Part shown: one piece after another, positions 21,660 to 31,838 of the stretch
Numbering within the stretch: the stretch's first letter is position 1
Layout: each line of letters starts with the position of its first letter
Origin: Onthophagus taurus
Taxonomy: Eukaryota; Arthropoda; Insecta; Coleoptera; Scarabaeidae
Assembly (NCBI RefSeq): GCF_036711975.1
Contig: NC_091973.1
Span: 10,726,001-10,790,000, forward strand
Length of the DNA stretch: 64,000 bases
Direction of reading: 5' to 3'
The notes under the pieces: model-generated
What the model saw: only the letters and a program-made list of their open reading frames with translations
Database searches by the model: none
What the model was told of the DNA's origin: nothing
Made by a program: the position numbers and the translations under genes

Positions 21660-22590
21660 CCATAGACAACCGGTTAGGTGCGGGGTTCGGTGCGCGGGCT
21701 GTAGATCATGATCTATCCAGGCTAGGTCTTAGGGGGGACAGGGGTTGAACCGGTATTCAACCGGTTGAACAGGGGTTGAACCGGTCGGTTGAACAGGGGT
21801 TGAACCGGTCGGTTGAACAGGGGTTGAACCAACGCCCTTTTGGCAGTTTTCACCCGTGCCATATTGTTCGTGCTTGTTATAGGCGACGGGCGTTGTAGGG
21901 GGGGAATTTTTTGGTTTATTTTTCGATTTGAAACATCGTTAACGAGATATTTACCATTTTATAACCTCCAAGCCAAACGCTTTGTGTTCACATGTCCGGT
22001 GGAATGACGTCATCAGCTCGATAACTAAATAAGGCCCTTTTGGCAGCTTTCACCCGTGCCATATTGTTCGTATTTGTTATAGGCGACAGGGGGTTGTAGG
22101 GGGGAATTTTTTGGTTTATTTTTCGATTTGAAGCATCGTTAACGAGATAGTTACCATTTTATAACCTCCAAGCCAAACGCTTCGTGTCCGGATGTGTCAA
22201 GGCCTTGATATATCGACGATGACGTCATCGTGATAAGGCGGTAGCCTCATTCAATCCCCAGCCTAAAAGAGGGTTCTCGGAGAATGCTATGCTCTGATTG
22301 AACCACCCTGCCCTGCCCGCCCGCACCCCGCACCATAGCACTCAGCCGGTAAGCCAAACCAAACGCTTTGTGTCCGGCCTCGATGATGACGTCATCATCA
22401 TAAGGCCTGTCGATCCTCATTCAAATTTCCCGCCAAAAAGAGGGTTCTTGGAGAATGCTACGCTCTAATTGGTTGAATTTAAAATGTGGGCGTGGCCAGA
22501 AGAAGGTAGTGGTGGGGATAAAAAGTACTTTTCGACCCCAATGTTAAATCTTATGGGATTTTGGTCCAGAACGCCCATAGCTATACTACT
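21660..22590 (-). repeat. right terminal inverted repeat
   Basis: Inverted relative to the left end and matching its outermost sequence. Contains two of the tandem modules and three TGACGTCA sites. At its inner edge (about 21736-21835) a short tandem array of roughly 24-bp units built on GGTTGAACAGGGGTTGAACC is seen; a trace of it is at 16050-16085 on the left. Confidence 0.8.
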
Positions 22591-23055
22591 AGAAATAAAA
22601 AACGCAATGTTAAACCTTTTATAAAAATACTGGAATATTCAGTAAGAGAATATGAATAACTTCGGAAATTAAACAATTAAAATTCATTACTTGTGATTAC
22701 TAGCTGATCCCAGCGTGCCATTAGCCAACCTTCTAAGTTCTGGTAGTGTTTCATTTATACAATAGGCAATACTTTCTAGTATGAGCACAATCACTGTCTG
22801 CATAACAATACGGACACTTCAACGCTATCAAAACCGGGCATGAAACTTTACCTGTGGAATCTTTCAACGAATGACTTTCATAAAATTCTCGTCCTTCTGA
22901 ATTTCCTTGGAATGGTGGAAACCCCCCTTTTACGGTGGAATTGTTTCCATTGAGGAAATTATACCACTTATGTTTAGCTTCCTGTTCTGCGATAGCTTGT
23001 CTTTAAAATGCCTCTTTCATTTTTGTCACGTAACAATCCATTGGTCTTTGTTGTT
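22591..23055 (-). pseudogene. nanos-like zinc finger with 3' UTR, copy N4
   Basis: Minus strand. Contains REFYESHSLKDSTGKVSC and CPYCYADSDCAHTRKYC, then a stop, with an alternative frame NETLPELRRLANGTLGSASN ending TAA at 22687 that may be the original C-terminus. The first Cys pair of finger 1 is missing, as in N3 and N5. The polymerase element inserted into the 3' UTR of this copy: the UTR resumes on the other side at 14860-14945. The cut therefore postdates the spread of the nanos copies. Confidence 0.7.
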
Positions 23056-23330
23056 AATTAAAAAGTGACAACATGATGGACATTTATTTAGTATTATTAG
23101 TGTAGTATTAACAACAGACGAGTCAGGTAGAATTTCAGCTCAAAAAATTCCGGGGTGCAGCCAAGTTTCCGTTAAGCAGATCACATCAAAGTCGACATTT
23201 AATGAGCTATTGAATACAATCGGTAGTCTGCCACGAATACTGTGCACATTCTGATAATAAAAAGAAAATAAATGCATGGCGTTTAATAAATTACAACAAA
23301 TTGACCTAATAGTTTACATACGCGAAATAT
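23056..23330 (-). pseudogene. LINE ORF2 endonuclease start
   Basis: Minus strand: FYYQNVHSIRGRL then FDVICLTETWLHPGIF, the first endonuclease block with its catalytic Glu, better preserved than at 8661-9016 (TETW kept). The same short LINE piece follows nanos in every composite copy. Confidence 0.7.
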
Positions 23331-23746
23331 AATAATAATAATAATGCCTTTATTTCCCACCTGTAATAATATACAACAACATAATATATCACACTTCCAC
23401 TAGACGAACTAATACTAAACAAGTGGGAAATCCCAAGGTGCAGTTCAACCGCTGAATGCCACTGACATGCAGCGGTTGCTCTTCCACTGAAACCTTGAAA
23501 TCCAAAATTAAATTAATACCAAAAATTTTCTTTAAATTAATCCGAAATTAAATCAACAAAGCAAAAAGAAAACAGAACAAAAATGTCCTCGTCCTACTCT
23601 TGCATTGACTGTGGGTTCACATGTGCATGGATCGATTGAATAAAAAACACATTAGTAAGTAAACAACAAAAAAAAAACAAAAGAAGTAATATTAGTCCTG
23701 TGACAGAAACATGCTTTCTGAATGCCTGGATGGACAGTGATCAGTG
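23331..23746 (-). mobile_element. LINE 3' UTR insertion with (ATT)n tail
   Basis: Other copies read CGCGAAATATTCCTCTCG without interruption. Here about 416 bases separate CGCGAAATAT from TCCTCTCG, with ATAT repeated at both edges. On the minus strand the insert ends AATAAAGGCATTATTATTATT, a polyadenylation signal and simple tail. This is a 5'-truncated LINE integrated by target-primed reverse transcription. No coding sequence remains. Confidence 0.7.
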
Positions 23747-23822
23747 ATATTCCTCTCGTTCCCTATCTGAATCAGAGGGGAACAGTCGGTCTGTCGTACA
23801 AAAATTTTACAATCGCGGGTCC
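23747..23822 (-). pseudogene. LINE ORF1 C-terminal scrap
   Basis: Minus strand remnant encoding the CKIFVRQT-type block seen at 8960-9010. It is cut at 23822, where pogo sequence begins. Confidence 0.5.
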
Positions 23823-24275
23823 TTTAAAAATCATAGCAAACCAACAGTTGAAAATCCTGTCATATTACTTTTGGATAACCATGATAGTCACGTGAACGTC
23901 AACGCCATTGATTTCTGCAAGAATAACGGAACTCTTATGATAACATTTCATCCTCATACCAGCCACAAAATACAACAGCTCGACAGAACAGTTTTTGTGC
24001 CAATGAAGACCTATTACAACACTACCTGTAGCGAATGGATGATTATGAATCCAGGGCAAGCCATTTCAATATATGACATAGCTGAATTTGTGGGTAAAGC
24101 TTTTACCACTTCTAACATTCAAAAGGGATTTGAAGCTAGTGGACTTTATCCCATGAACGAGAATATTTTCGCTGAAGATGAATTCTTATCTGCATACGTA
24201 ACTGATCGACCTTTGAATGAAGCTACCCACGCTCATGAACGAATCAATGATGAGCAACAAGAAGAAAGAGATTCA
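23823..24275 (+). pseudogene. pogo/Jerky-like transposase, C-terminal fragment
   Basis: Plus strand: NPVILLLDNHDSHVNVNAIDF, NGTLMITFHPHTSHKIQ, MKTYYNTTCSEWM and FEASGLYPMNENIFAEDEF. It is uninterrupted across the site where the copy at 13257 carries an insertion, so it gives the original DNHDSH second-Asp context. The N-terminal two thirds are missing. Confidence 0.8.
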
Positions 24276-24404
24276 ATTTCTCCTTGAGTTTCATCGGCAA
24301 GGCACTCAATCTTGTTTTGAATATCCTAAAAGTTGTCCAAGATCGGAATAATATTGTTCATGCGGGTATCGATATTTCCTAATTGACTCTCGCTAACCTA
24401 CTAA
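24276..24404 (-). pseudogene. BEL/Pao gag fragment
   Basis: Minus strand duplicate of part of 14621-14860, with a stop replacing a codon near 24330. It joins pogo on one side and nanos 3' UTR on the other, the same order as at 13900-14945, so the whole block was duplicated. Confidence 0.5.
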
Positions 24405-24950
24405 CCCCCTATTCTTATCCTATCAAACACATTTTAAAATTATTAAAAAATGAAACACAAAACTTTATTTAAAAACTGAAATAAAAAACGCAATGTTAAA
24501 CCTTTTATAAAAATACTGGAATATTCACTAAGAGAATATGAATAACTTCGGAAATTAAACAATTAAAATTCATTACTTGTGATTACTAGCTGATCCCAGT
24601 GTGCCATTAGCCAACCTTCTAAGTTCTGGTAGTGTTGTATTTATACATTGGGCAATACTTTCTAGTATGAGCACAATCATTGTCTGCATAACAATACGGA
24701 CACTTCAACGCTATCAAAACCGGGCAGGAAACTTTACCTGTAGAATCTTTCAACGAATGACTTTCATAAAATTCTCGTCCTTCTGAATATCCTTGGTATG
24801 GTGGAAACCACCTGTTTACGGCGGAATTGTTTCCATTGAGGAAATTATACCACTTATGTTTAGCTTCCTGTTCTACGATAGCTTGTCTTTAAAATGCCTC
24901 TTCATTTTTGTCACGTAATAATCCATTGGTCTAAGGGCCAAGTCCATCTT
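24405..24950 (-). pseudogene. nanos-like zinc finger with 3' UTR, copy N5
   Basis: Minus strand. SHSLKDSTGKVSCPVLIAL and CPYCYADNDCAHTRKYCPM are intact, ending at TAG (24619-24621). Finger 1 has FPPY where the C-x2-C pair should be, because the 25-base stretch with the first Cys is absent. The AATAAA signal near 24460 and AT-rich 3' UTR are present. Upstream, MDLALRP (near 24940) is kept but PMDYYVTKMK is frameshifted. Confidence 0.72.
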
Positions 24951-24999
24951 TACAAATCATAGTAAGGGTTCGTTCACAAAGCATGTTTCACCGACGCCA

Positions 25000-25665
25000 T
25001 CAATCTTCGTGCCCGGTGATGAGCCCGTGGGCAAGGATTTTCTCTTCTGGATGCAGGCTGCGAGGAACTACGATGGACCTTGGATTGGAATTGTCACGGT
25101 TGATATGAGGAACACGATAAATGGCGTCTACATCCACACGCGAAATATCATACCCTACATGAGCAGCAACGGCATCTAATAAATTTTCGTTATTCTTTTC
25201 AGGAACACTCTGGATCTCTAAATTGTTCCGGCGCGAATATTGTTTCATATCATCAACTCGAGCTGTAAGATCAGACACCCGGTCACGCAATTGTAAGTTT
25301 TCGGCTGTTACTTTATCAATAATTTTTATTTTATTCCTTAACTCTTTCACAACTTGTTCAAAATCGGATATACGGCCGCTACCGAAGTCGACTGAATGAA
25401 GAAGTTAGCTAGGTAATAGCAGGACAGGACGGCGTCGCCGAAGTAGACCCACATGATTTGCGAGAAATAGCGCCTCGTTCTCTTGATCTTGAATCATGAC
25501 ATGTCCACGCATCTACATACTCCAACGTCTCCTCCGGATCAATGCATTTTGTGTGGAACCAAAGGCAGCACACAAGCACACAAGCACTGGACGCCTGATC
25601 TCCTCCCACCACACGATTACACCGTTCGCATATCGACATGATCACTTTTTGCGAAACGACAATAA
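25000..25665 (-). pseudogene. LINE ORF1 with PHD-like finger
   Basis: Minus strand. The PHD-like finger (ICERCNRVVGG, CCLWFHTKCIDPEETL) is in the frame 25645-25409. The coiled coil and L1-like domain (YSRRNNLEIQSVPEKNNE, LHPEEKILAHGLI) are in 25350-25000. A deletion near 25400 removes the linker. Sequence variants such as KQYSRR and IQSVP set this copy apart from the other three. Confidence 0.78.
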
Positions 25666-25779
25666 TGGAATTAAAAGTGTATTAATTTATGGGTAGATTA
25701 TTGGTTATTAATTAACAAATCGCCCACTTCAGAACACTTAGAAAGTCCATACGGATACTAAGTGAGCAAAGAGCGAAGA

Positions 25780-26785
25780 AAGTGGATTTGAATTTCTTAG
25801 CAAGATGAGCTCATACTACTGCAGCACATAATTCCAATTTGGGAAGTATAATTGTTTTCAATGGTGCAATCTTTGATTTTGCAGCTAGTAAGTTGATCTC
25901 TGTGTCTGTATATGTGAGGCATATGTAAAAGTATGTAACTCGATTCGTTGTATGTGTATATCCGTTTGATGTAACTATAGCTCTTGAAATATGATTTTTG
26001 CAATAACTATGATTGAAGATATAAGACCTAATGAATCTATTTGTCCTAAAATTGTTCTTTTCGTGATTAGCATGGTATGTTTCAATTCTGCACTGGTATA
26101 TGTCAGCTTGTCAGTGTTTGTATTCCATTGAATTCCTAATGTTTTGAAAATTTCTTCGGACATAAATGTTGGATTTGATTTGAAACTTTATCTCTCAATT
26201 CTGGATAATTGCTATTGAACTTGCTTAAAGTAAAACCTCCTGACTCTAGGGTTGTTGTTACGTTGAATTTTATCGTTTTTAGTTTAATGATGTCATCATG
26301 TCCTGTAAACATGTCGTCGACGTAAAAATCTCTGCAGAATTTATTAGAATCAGCCGGAAATTTGTTTTCAAATGGTGCCGATGACATTCCAAACTCTAAA
26401 TTGTTTGATGCAGTTCCTCTTGATACCAAATCTGCAGGATTATGTTGTGACTTCACGTGGAACCATGTGACTGGGTCGCTTGTAGACTGAATTTCGGTAA
26501 TTCTGTTAGCAACAAATGTCTTATCTTTGTTTGGCCTTGAATTAATCCACGATAGTGCAATTTGTGAGTATGTCCAAAAATATTCTTCATTTATCCGTAG
26601 TTGTAGAATCGATTTGAATTTCTCAGCAAGATGAGCTCCATCTACTGCAGCACACAATTCCAATCTGGGAAGTGTAATTGCTTTCAATGATGCAACCTTT
26701 GATTTTGCAGCTAGTAAGTTGATCTCTGTCTCTGTATATGTGAGGCATATGTAAAAGTATGTAACTCGATTCGTTGTATCTGTGT
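25780..26785 (-). pseudogene. second BEL/Pao family: RNase H fused in front of RT
   Basis: Minus strand. One open frame of 183 residues (26687-26136) runs from RNase H (ITLPRLELCAAVDGAHLAEK to PADLVSRGTASNN) straight into RT from about the FYVDDMFTGH catalytic box. It is followed by MSEEIFKTLGIQWN, LGLISSIIVIAKIIFQ and again RNase H start (26163-25797). The normal order is RT then RNase H, so this is a head-to-tail duplication of the RT-RNase H segment with an in-frame joint. It supplies the YVDD box missing from copy A. Confidence 0.78.
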
Positions 26786-27692
26786 ATCTGGCAGGGATTA
26801 TATCATATCTATATCTCCCCCTTTAGCACTTACAACTCTATGACGCATTTCCTCTACTAGTCTTGAAAAAGACAGGGTTTTGCCTGATGTTGAAGCCATT
26901 CTAGAACAGCGAAAATTGTGGTTATAACTTCTCGTATGAGATGCAGGATATTAATAAATTTTGTCTAATATCAAAGAATTATATATATATTCTAATGAAA
27001 GAAACAAGTTTTGATAATTATTATAATTATGAAATAACTTTTGATAATCATTAAATCGCTAGCGCGTGACCTTGAGATACTAAATAAGGCCGTTTTAGTA
27101 GTTTTCACCCGTGCCATGTTGTTCATGCTTGTTATAGGTGACAGGGGCTTTGTAGGGGGGAATTTTTCGGTATATTTTTCGATTTGAAGTATCGTTAACG
27201 AGATATTTACCACTTTATAACCTCCAAGGCAAACGCTTTGTGTCCGGATGTATCAAGGCCTCTATGTATCGACAATGACGTCATCGTGATAAGGCTCATC
27301 GATCTAGGTAGCCTCATTCAAATTCCCCACCTAAAAGAGGGTTCTCGGAGAATGCTATGCTCTGATTGAACCACCCTGCCCTGCCCGCCGCACCGCGCAC
27401 CCTAGCACCCAGCTGGTAAGCCAAACCAAACGCTTTGTGTCCGAATGTATCAAGGCCTCGATGTGTAAACGATGACGTCACCGTGATAAGGCCCGTCGAT
27501 CTAGATAGCCTCATTCAAATTTCCCGCCAAAAAGAGGGTTCTTTTAGAATGCTGTGCTCTGATTGGTTGAATTTAAAATGTGGGCGTGGCCACACCCTCG
27601 AAAGGGGGTAGTGGTGGGGATAAAAAGTACTTTTCGACCCCAATGTTAAATCTTATGGGATTTTAAGCCAGAACGCACATAGCTATACCACT
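26786..27692 (-). mobile_element. right end of a second polymerase element
   Basis: From about 26818 to 26899 the minus strand encodes the first residues of the polymerase (MAST, KTLSFSRLVEEM). Its upstream leader follows, then a right terminal repeat with the same modules and TGACGTCA (27275-27282), ending CTATACCACT at 27692. Everything else was lost at the junction near 26785 with BEL sequence. The MITE is absent. Differences from the first copy are scattered, so it is an independent insertion of the same family. Confidence 0.78.
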
Positions 27693-27793
27693 AACGGTGT
27701 TAAATAGTTTATTCAAACCAAGTTTTTCGGTGCGACAGCTGCTTCGGCAATTTCACCGAAAAATTTGGTTTGAATAAACTATTTAACACCGTT
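27693..27793. repeat. foldback hairpin
   Basis: Arms 27693-27732 and 27754-27793 are reverse complements over 40 bases with one mismatch (start AACGGTGTTAAATAGTTTAT), separated by a 21-base loop containing CAGCTG. It begins at the very base after the polymerase element's right terminus. It could be a tiny foldback element or part of an unrelated retroelement end. Confidence 0.75.
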
Positions 27794-27899
27794 GATTCAT
27801 ATTTTTCCTTAATCTTACATATCTCAACGATGCACATAGAATCCCAACTTTTTAAGTCACTCACTTGAATGCTATCATCGTCAGACGTTAGGGGCTCTA

Positions 27900-28377
27900 G
27901 AAAATTCGCACAAAAGTCTAGTTAGTTGAGAATGCAAATAAGTAAAAACGTAAACTCGTGGAGTTCATCGGTTTCATTTTGGTGTTTCTCTTACAATAAT
28001 ACAATTCATACTGAAACAAAATATACACCTCATAAACTCGTATTTGGCAAAACTTGCAAATTGCCTTCATCTATTCTAGAAACCAGTGATCTTTTATATA
28101 ATTTTATTGATTAATTATCCTTTGGAATTAAAATATCGATTGCAAAATGCATGGTCAGAACGTAAAACGTAAAGAACATTATGATAAGCAATGTAAACCA
28201 ATTAATTATAAGAAAGGTGAACAAGTGTTACTTAAAAATGAAAGTGATAATAAAATTTATTGTTTATATAAAGGACCTTATGAAGTAAGAGAAGATAAAT
28301 TTTCAAACGTTGTGTTAGAAAAAAACAATAAACTTATTACAGTACATAACGACAGAATAAAGGTGGGATTTTTGTGA
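27900..28377 (+). pseudogene. Ty3/Gypsy integrase C-terminal region
   Basis: Plus strand. NNTIHTETKYTPHKLVFGK, the end of the integrase core typical of Gypsy elements, leads after frameshifts near 28090 and 28180 to HYDKQCKPINYKKGEQVLL and YKGPYEVRE (GPY/F-type module). It ends at a stop at 28377. The following 200 bases to 28584 are non-coding and may contain LTR sequence, but I cannot define one. Confidence 0.78.
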
Positions 28378-28584
28378 TGCGTTCAACACAAGCGGCGAAC
28401 GCAGTGCTTTAGATGCAAGGTACTGCTTAGTTTCCTAGGTAGCGTCAGCCGCTTGCGGCCCAAACACGTAAAGCCATGCGGTTATAGAGCAGTTTAGCCG
28501 CAATCGCTAGATAGGTGCAGACACGAACCTGTTCATATTCGTTCAATTCATTCACATATGTTCTCCGCTTTGAGCAAACGAAAA

Positions 28585-30526
28585 ATGTCGTAGTCGAAAG
28601 TATTATTTACAGTTTTCAAAGACGAAAAGTTAGTGAAAAAAGTTTCAAACTTTTCGTGTATATACGATCTTTTAAACCCATCGCACAAAGATCAAGTCGT
28701 ACTAGTCATGCTTGGAAAGAAATAGGACAAGTGGTAGGGAGATCAGGTAATAAAAGAATTAACAGTTGTAATAATTTATTAATTTTATCAGAAAATATAT
28801 ACTACTAGTTTAATTGGTTCTGTTAACATGACTATTTTGCCAAGATACTGTCTCTGCGTTACTGTTGAAATATTTCATAAATGAATCTCTGACATTAAAT
28901 CCATCCATATTTCCAAATCCTCTACCTCTAGCAAGTGGCAGAAAATTTGGAGATGATGGTGTTTCATTTAGGTCTAAGTCGTAATATGGCTTCTGTTCCT
29001 TTTCTAAAAATGCAACCCTAAGTAAATTGTGTAAGCAGCAAATTACAATAATCAAATCATCAGTTGTTTCTGGTTTTATAGCAATCGGGGTATAAAATAT
29101 GCGAAACCTATGCTCTTGAAACACGATAGTTAAAAATTGATTTTTGATTGTCTGTAGTTGCAACCGGTCGAGAAAATGGCCGGTATGGTCGTATTTGAAT
29201 GCAATCGAAATGCCTCATCGCCTACAAAAACGTGAGGCAAAACAATGTCCGAATTCGGAAGCATGCATGGAGGAGGAAACATATTACCAGCCCTAAATTG
29301 TTTCCCAATATTACTCTTGTCAAAAATGCCGCTGTCGCCTTCTTTTTCATACGAACCGACGTCAATAAATATAAGTTTATAGTTTGCATCAACGACAGCA
29401 AGACTATAGAAAAAAGTTTTTATAATTAAAGTACTGTGAACCACTGTATGTATGAGCAAAAATTCGGACGTGTTTTCCGTCGATAGCTCCGACACAATTA
29501 GGAAAGTGCAACTTTTCTGTAAACTCCTCACTTTTTTTCTTCAGCTCGTCTGGTGAACAGGGGGGTAAAAAAGAGGCGATAGCTTTAACGTAAAACTGAT
29601 AGCACACATTTCATAATTCTGCTGATATAGCTAGAAGATATTTTGAATGCAAATGCCAGTGATTTCATTGACTCACTGGTTGCTAAAAACCTGAAAACAA
29701 AAAACATATTACAACAGATTATAGCGGCGGCGTTATACCAAAAATCGCTAAGTTCAAATTAGTATTTTTGAGTAAAACAACTTTTAGAATAAAGTTGGTG
29801 GATTTTGCCAGATCGTCGACAGTATGAGCTTTCTGTTCATTAATTTTTATTGCAGTAGAAGATTGTAAAAAAAGGTGAAAAAGGAGAAACATTAAAGACA
29901 CGTATTTTAAAAGATTAAAAAAAAAGAAAAGGAACTGGTTCTTCTGCTTCAGCTAAAGCGAAGAAGTGGCCATTAGCAGACATGTTATCATTTCTTGGTA
30001 AACCAGATCGTATGCGAGAGTAAGTTGTTGTATGATAACACTTCCTCTTCTTGTAAATTTTAATTCATTTCCAAGAAGTAAATTCAACATTCAAGATGAC
30101 GATACTATTAATGAAGAGGGCAACGCAGAAGATGTAGCTGAATGCCCGGCCACGGATGTTTGTAATGTTGAAGATGATTCTTCAAAAGTGGATTCGCCCC
30201 AACCTGTGAAGAAACGGCCAAAACGAACGGATAAGATCGTTGAATTAATGGAAGCTCGTCACATTGAAAGACAAGAAATTATTAAAACATTAAATGGAAA
30301 TAAAGAAGATGAAACTGGTCCGTTCTTCAGAAGTGTGGCGATATCAGTCAAAAAGCTTAAGCCGCAGCTTGTTAGTGAAGCCAAAATGCGATCATTGCAG
30401 CTGATTTTTGAATTGGAGCAACGCAATGAAATTCACACGAATCAATCACCAGTCTCGCAGTACTTTCTACATCAACTGAACCTTATACGTCACAGACACC
30501 AACAAGTTTTGACGGAAATTCAGTGA
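28585..30526 (+). pseudogene. MADF-BESS protein (Harbinger partner), three exons
   Basis: Exon 1 (28585-28746) encodes a MADF start: SCIYDLLNPSHKDQVV and, after a frameshift, AWKEIGQVVGRS. A GT donor at 28747 and an AG acceptor at 29855 join it in frame to exon 2 (29856-30019: VEDCKKR, a TGA where Trp is expected, then IKDTYFKRLKK and LADMLSFLGKPDRMR). A second GT-AG pair leads to exon 3 (30079-30526), with an acidic linker and the BESS motif GPFFRSVAISVKKLK. MADF-BESS proteins bind DNA and accompany PIF/Harbinger transposases. A TAG at codon 3, the frameshift and the TGA make it a pseudogene. The exon joints are predicted. Confidence 0.72.
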
Positions 30527-31065
30527 CTACATATTATTATAAAATAATATATATTTTTTGTTTATACTTTCTTTTACCTTTTAAAAAAGGAAATAATACC
30601 TTTGTTCAGAAAGTGTCGAAACTAGTTCGAAATTGGACATTTCAGGTAATGATCTGATATTCCAACATATTTGCAACGTTACATTTTTGCAATTGAAAGA
30701 AGTAATCAATTCTATTTTTCTTATAACAAAAGTGGACTTTTACTTTACTTACCTTAGAGTTATATCTAATTTGTCCAAAACATAGTTGAATTGACGAATC
30801 TTTAATCTAAGAAAATCTCGAAATTTCTTGTCATCTTCTAATAAAGTCTTGTTTTAAATATCGGATGATTTTTTGCATTTTTAGCGTCAGATAATTCTTG
30901 GAGTAGAAGTTCCTCATCCTCATTTTCTTCTAACAATAAATCTAATAACAAATTTTGTTTCGCCATGACAAAGTACGTGTTTTCAATTGAAACACGCTTC
31001 AACGATACCACAAGCTCATTAGACTTTAATATTTTTCGAAAACCTATCAGTACTGACTGTATCAT
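28810..31065 (-). pseudogene. PIF/Harbinger DDE transposase, two exons
   Basis: Exon 1 on the minus strand starts at 31065 or, more likely, 30966 (MAKQNLLLDLLLEENEDEEL). It continues after a frameshift as LLEDDKKFRDFLRLKIRQF to a GTAAGT donor at 30752. Exon 2 starts after TTTTCAG at 29690 (FLATSESMKSLAFAFKISSS) and includes LHFPNCVGAIDGKHV with the first Asp, VVDANYKLIFIDVG with the second, PHVFVGDEAFRL, and RFRIFYTPIAIKPETTDD, ending at 28810. The segment that normally carries the catalytic Glu (RRVVENAFG-like) is missing, and there are at least three frameshifts. Exon 2 sits in intron 1 of the MADF gene, and MADF exons 2-3 sit in this gene's intron. Confidence 0.75.
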
Positions 31066-31208
31066 CCCTAAAAACTCTCACAGTTGTCACAGTTACAAAG
31101 GTGCGGCGTAAAGATTCTTCTTTCATCGCGCTATTCGTACACCACTTTCAATATCTGATTTCGTCGAGGAAATGCGTAGGGTTATAACATACGTGAAATA
31201 CAAAATTT

Positions 31209-31606
31209 CTACAACAAAGTTCACAAAAACAACATAATTAAACTAATTAAACTAATACCGTTTCACCCTAATTTGCAATTTGAATTTAAAAATGATGATT
31301 ATGCTTTCAATAATTCTATTAAAATTAGCCAACTTTTAATTAATAACAAACACAAATTCAGGGAAAAGGAAATGAGTGGAATATATAAGATAAAGTGTAA
31401 TGAATGCGAAAGTTTTTACATAGGTCAAACAGGTCGAAATATAAAATCCAGATATAAAGAACATATCTCCAAAGAAAACTCCGCTTTTTATAAACATCTA
31501 ATTTCAAACAACCACTCTCCACACTTAGACAATATCAATATTATCAAAAACTTAAAAAAATCTAAATTAATGGATTTCTATGAAGAAATGTTTATTAACC
31601 TATAGA
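31209..31606 (+). pseudogene. Penelope-like GIY-YIG C-terminal fragment
   Basis: Plus strand. KFREKEMSGIYKIKCNECES, FYIGQTGRNIKSRYKEH and LDNINIIKNLKKSKLMDFYE form a complete GIY-YIG endonuclease end, with the Arg and Glu of GQTGR and EH in place, ending at a stop at 31605. The RT part is missing. It is the better preserved type of GIY-YIG domain in this window and differs in sequence from the chimera family. It lies in opposite orientation to the element at 31839-33945. Confidence 0.8.
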
Positions 31607-31838
31607 ATAAAGTTTTCCCTATTTAAATTAATCTAAATTCCTTTTTCAGTTTTTAAAATTTCTTTGTTATTGTTTTTTCGCTGGCATGTTGCAAAGAGAG
31701 AATTAATTAATTTTTTTAATTTAATTTATATTTTTCATTACTTAGAATTTTGCGTTTAATTTTTAAGGTTAGGTAACATGCGCCTGTTGAATTGATCCAT
31801 TTAATTGATTAAATTATCCATTAGCAAGCTTTGTTTAA
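31607..31838. other. AT-rich 3' sequence of the Penelope fragment
   Basis: No coding pattern. It includes short repeats of GATCCATTTAA-type sequence that also occur at 33947-33960 beyond the inverted repeat, so it may be part of the Penelope terminal region. Confidence 0.4.

Larger units (their letters stand above)
14946..22590. mobile_element. Polinton/Maverick-like element with DNA polymerase B
   Basis: 7,645 bp bounded by inverted termini starting AGTAGTATAGCTATGGGCG on both ends and by the direct repeat AGAAAT at 14940-14945 and 22591-22596. Paralogues of the flanking nanos 3' UTR elsewhere in the window (near 8245 and 24475) show the uninterrupted site, which supports a 6-bp target duplication. 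Long TIRs, an AG start, 6-bp duplication and a protein-primed family-B polymerase are Polinton hallmarks. The retroviral-type integrase, packaging ATPase, protease and capsid genes of complete Polintons are all absent, and the size is about half or less of a typical one. It is either a deletion derivative or a different polymerase-bearing transposon group. Confidence 0.8.

Noticed and set aside
27850..27900. CTGACGA box on the minus strand near the hairpin, possible ribozyme core
   Set aside because: No GAAA box or pairing stems at a usable distance.
28378..28515. GC-richer stretch considered as a tRNA or structured RNA
   Set aside because: No cloverleaf, A-box or B-box could be fitted.
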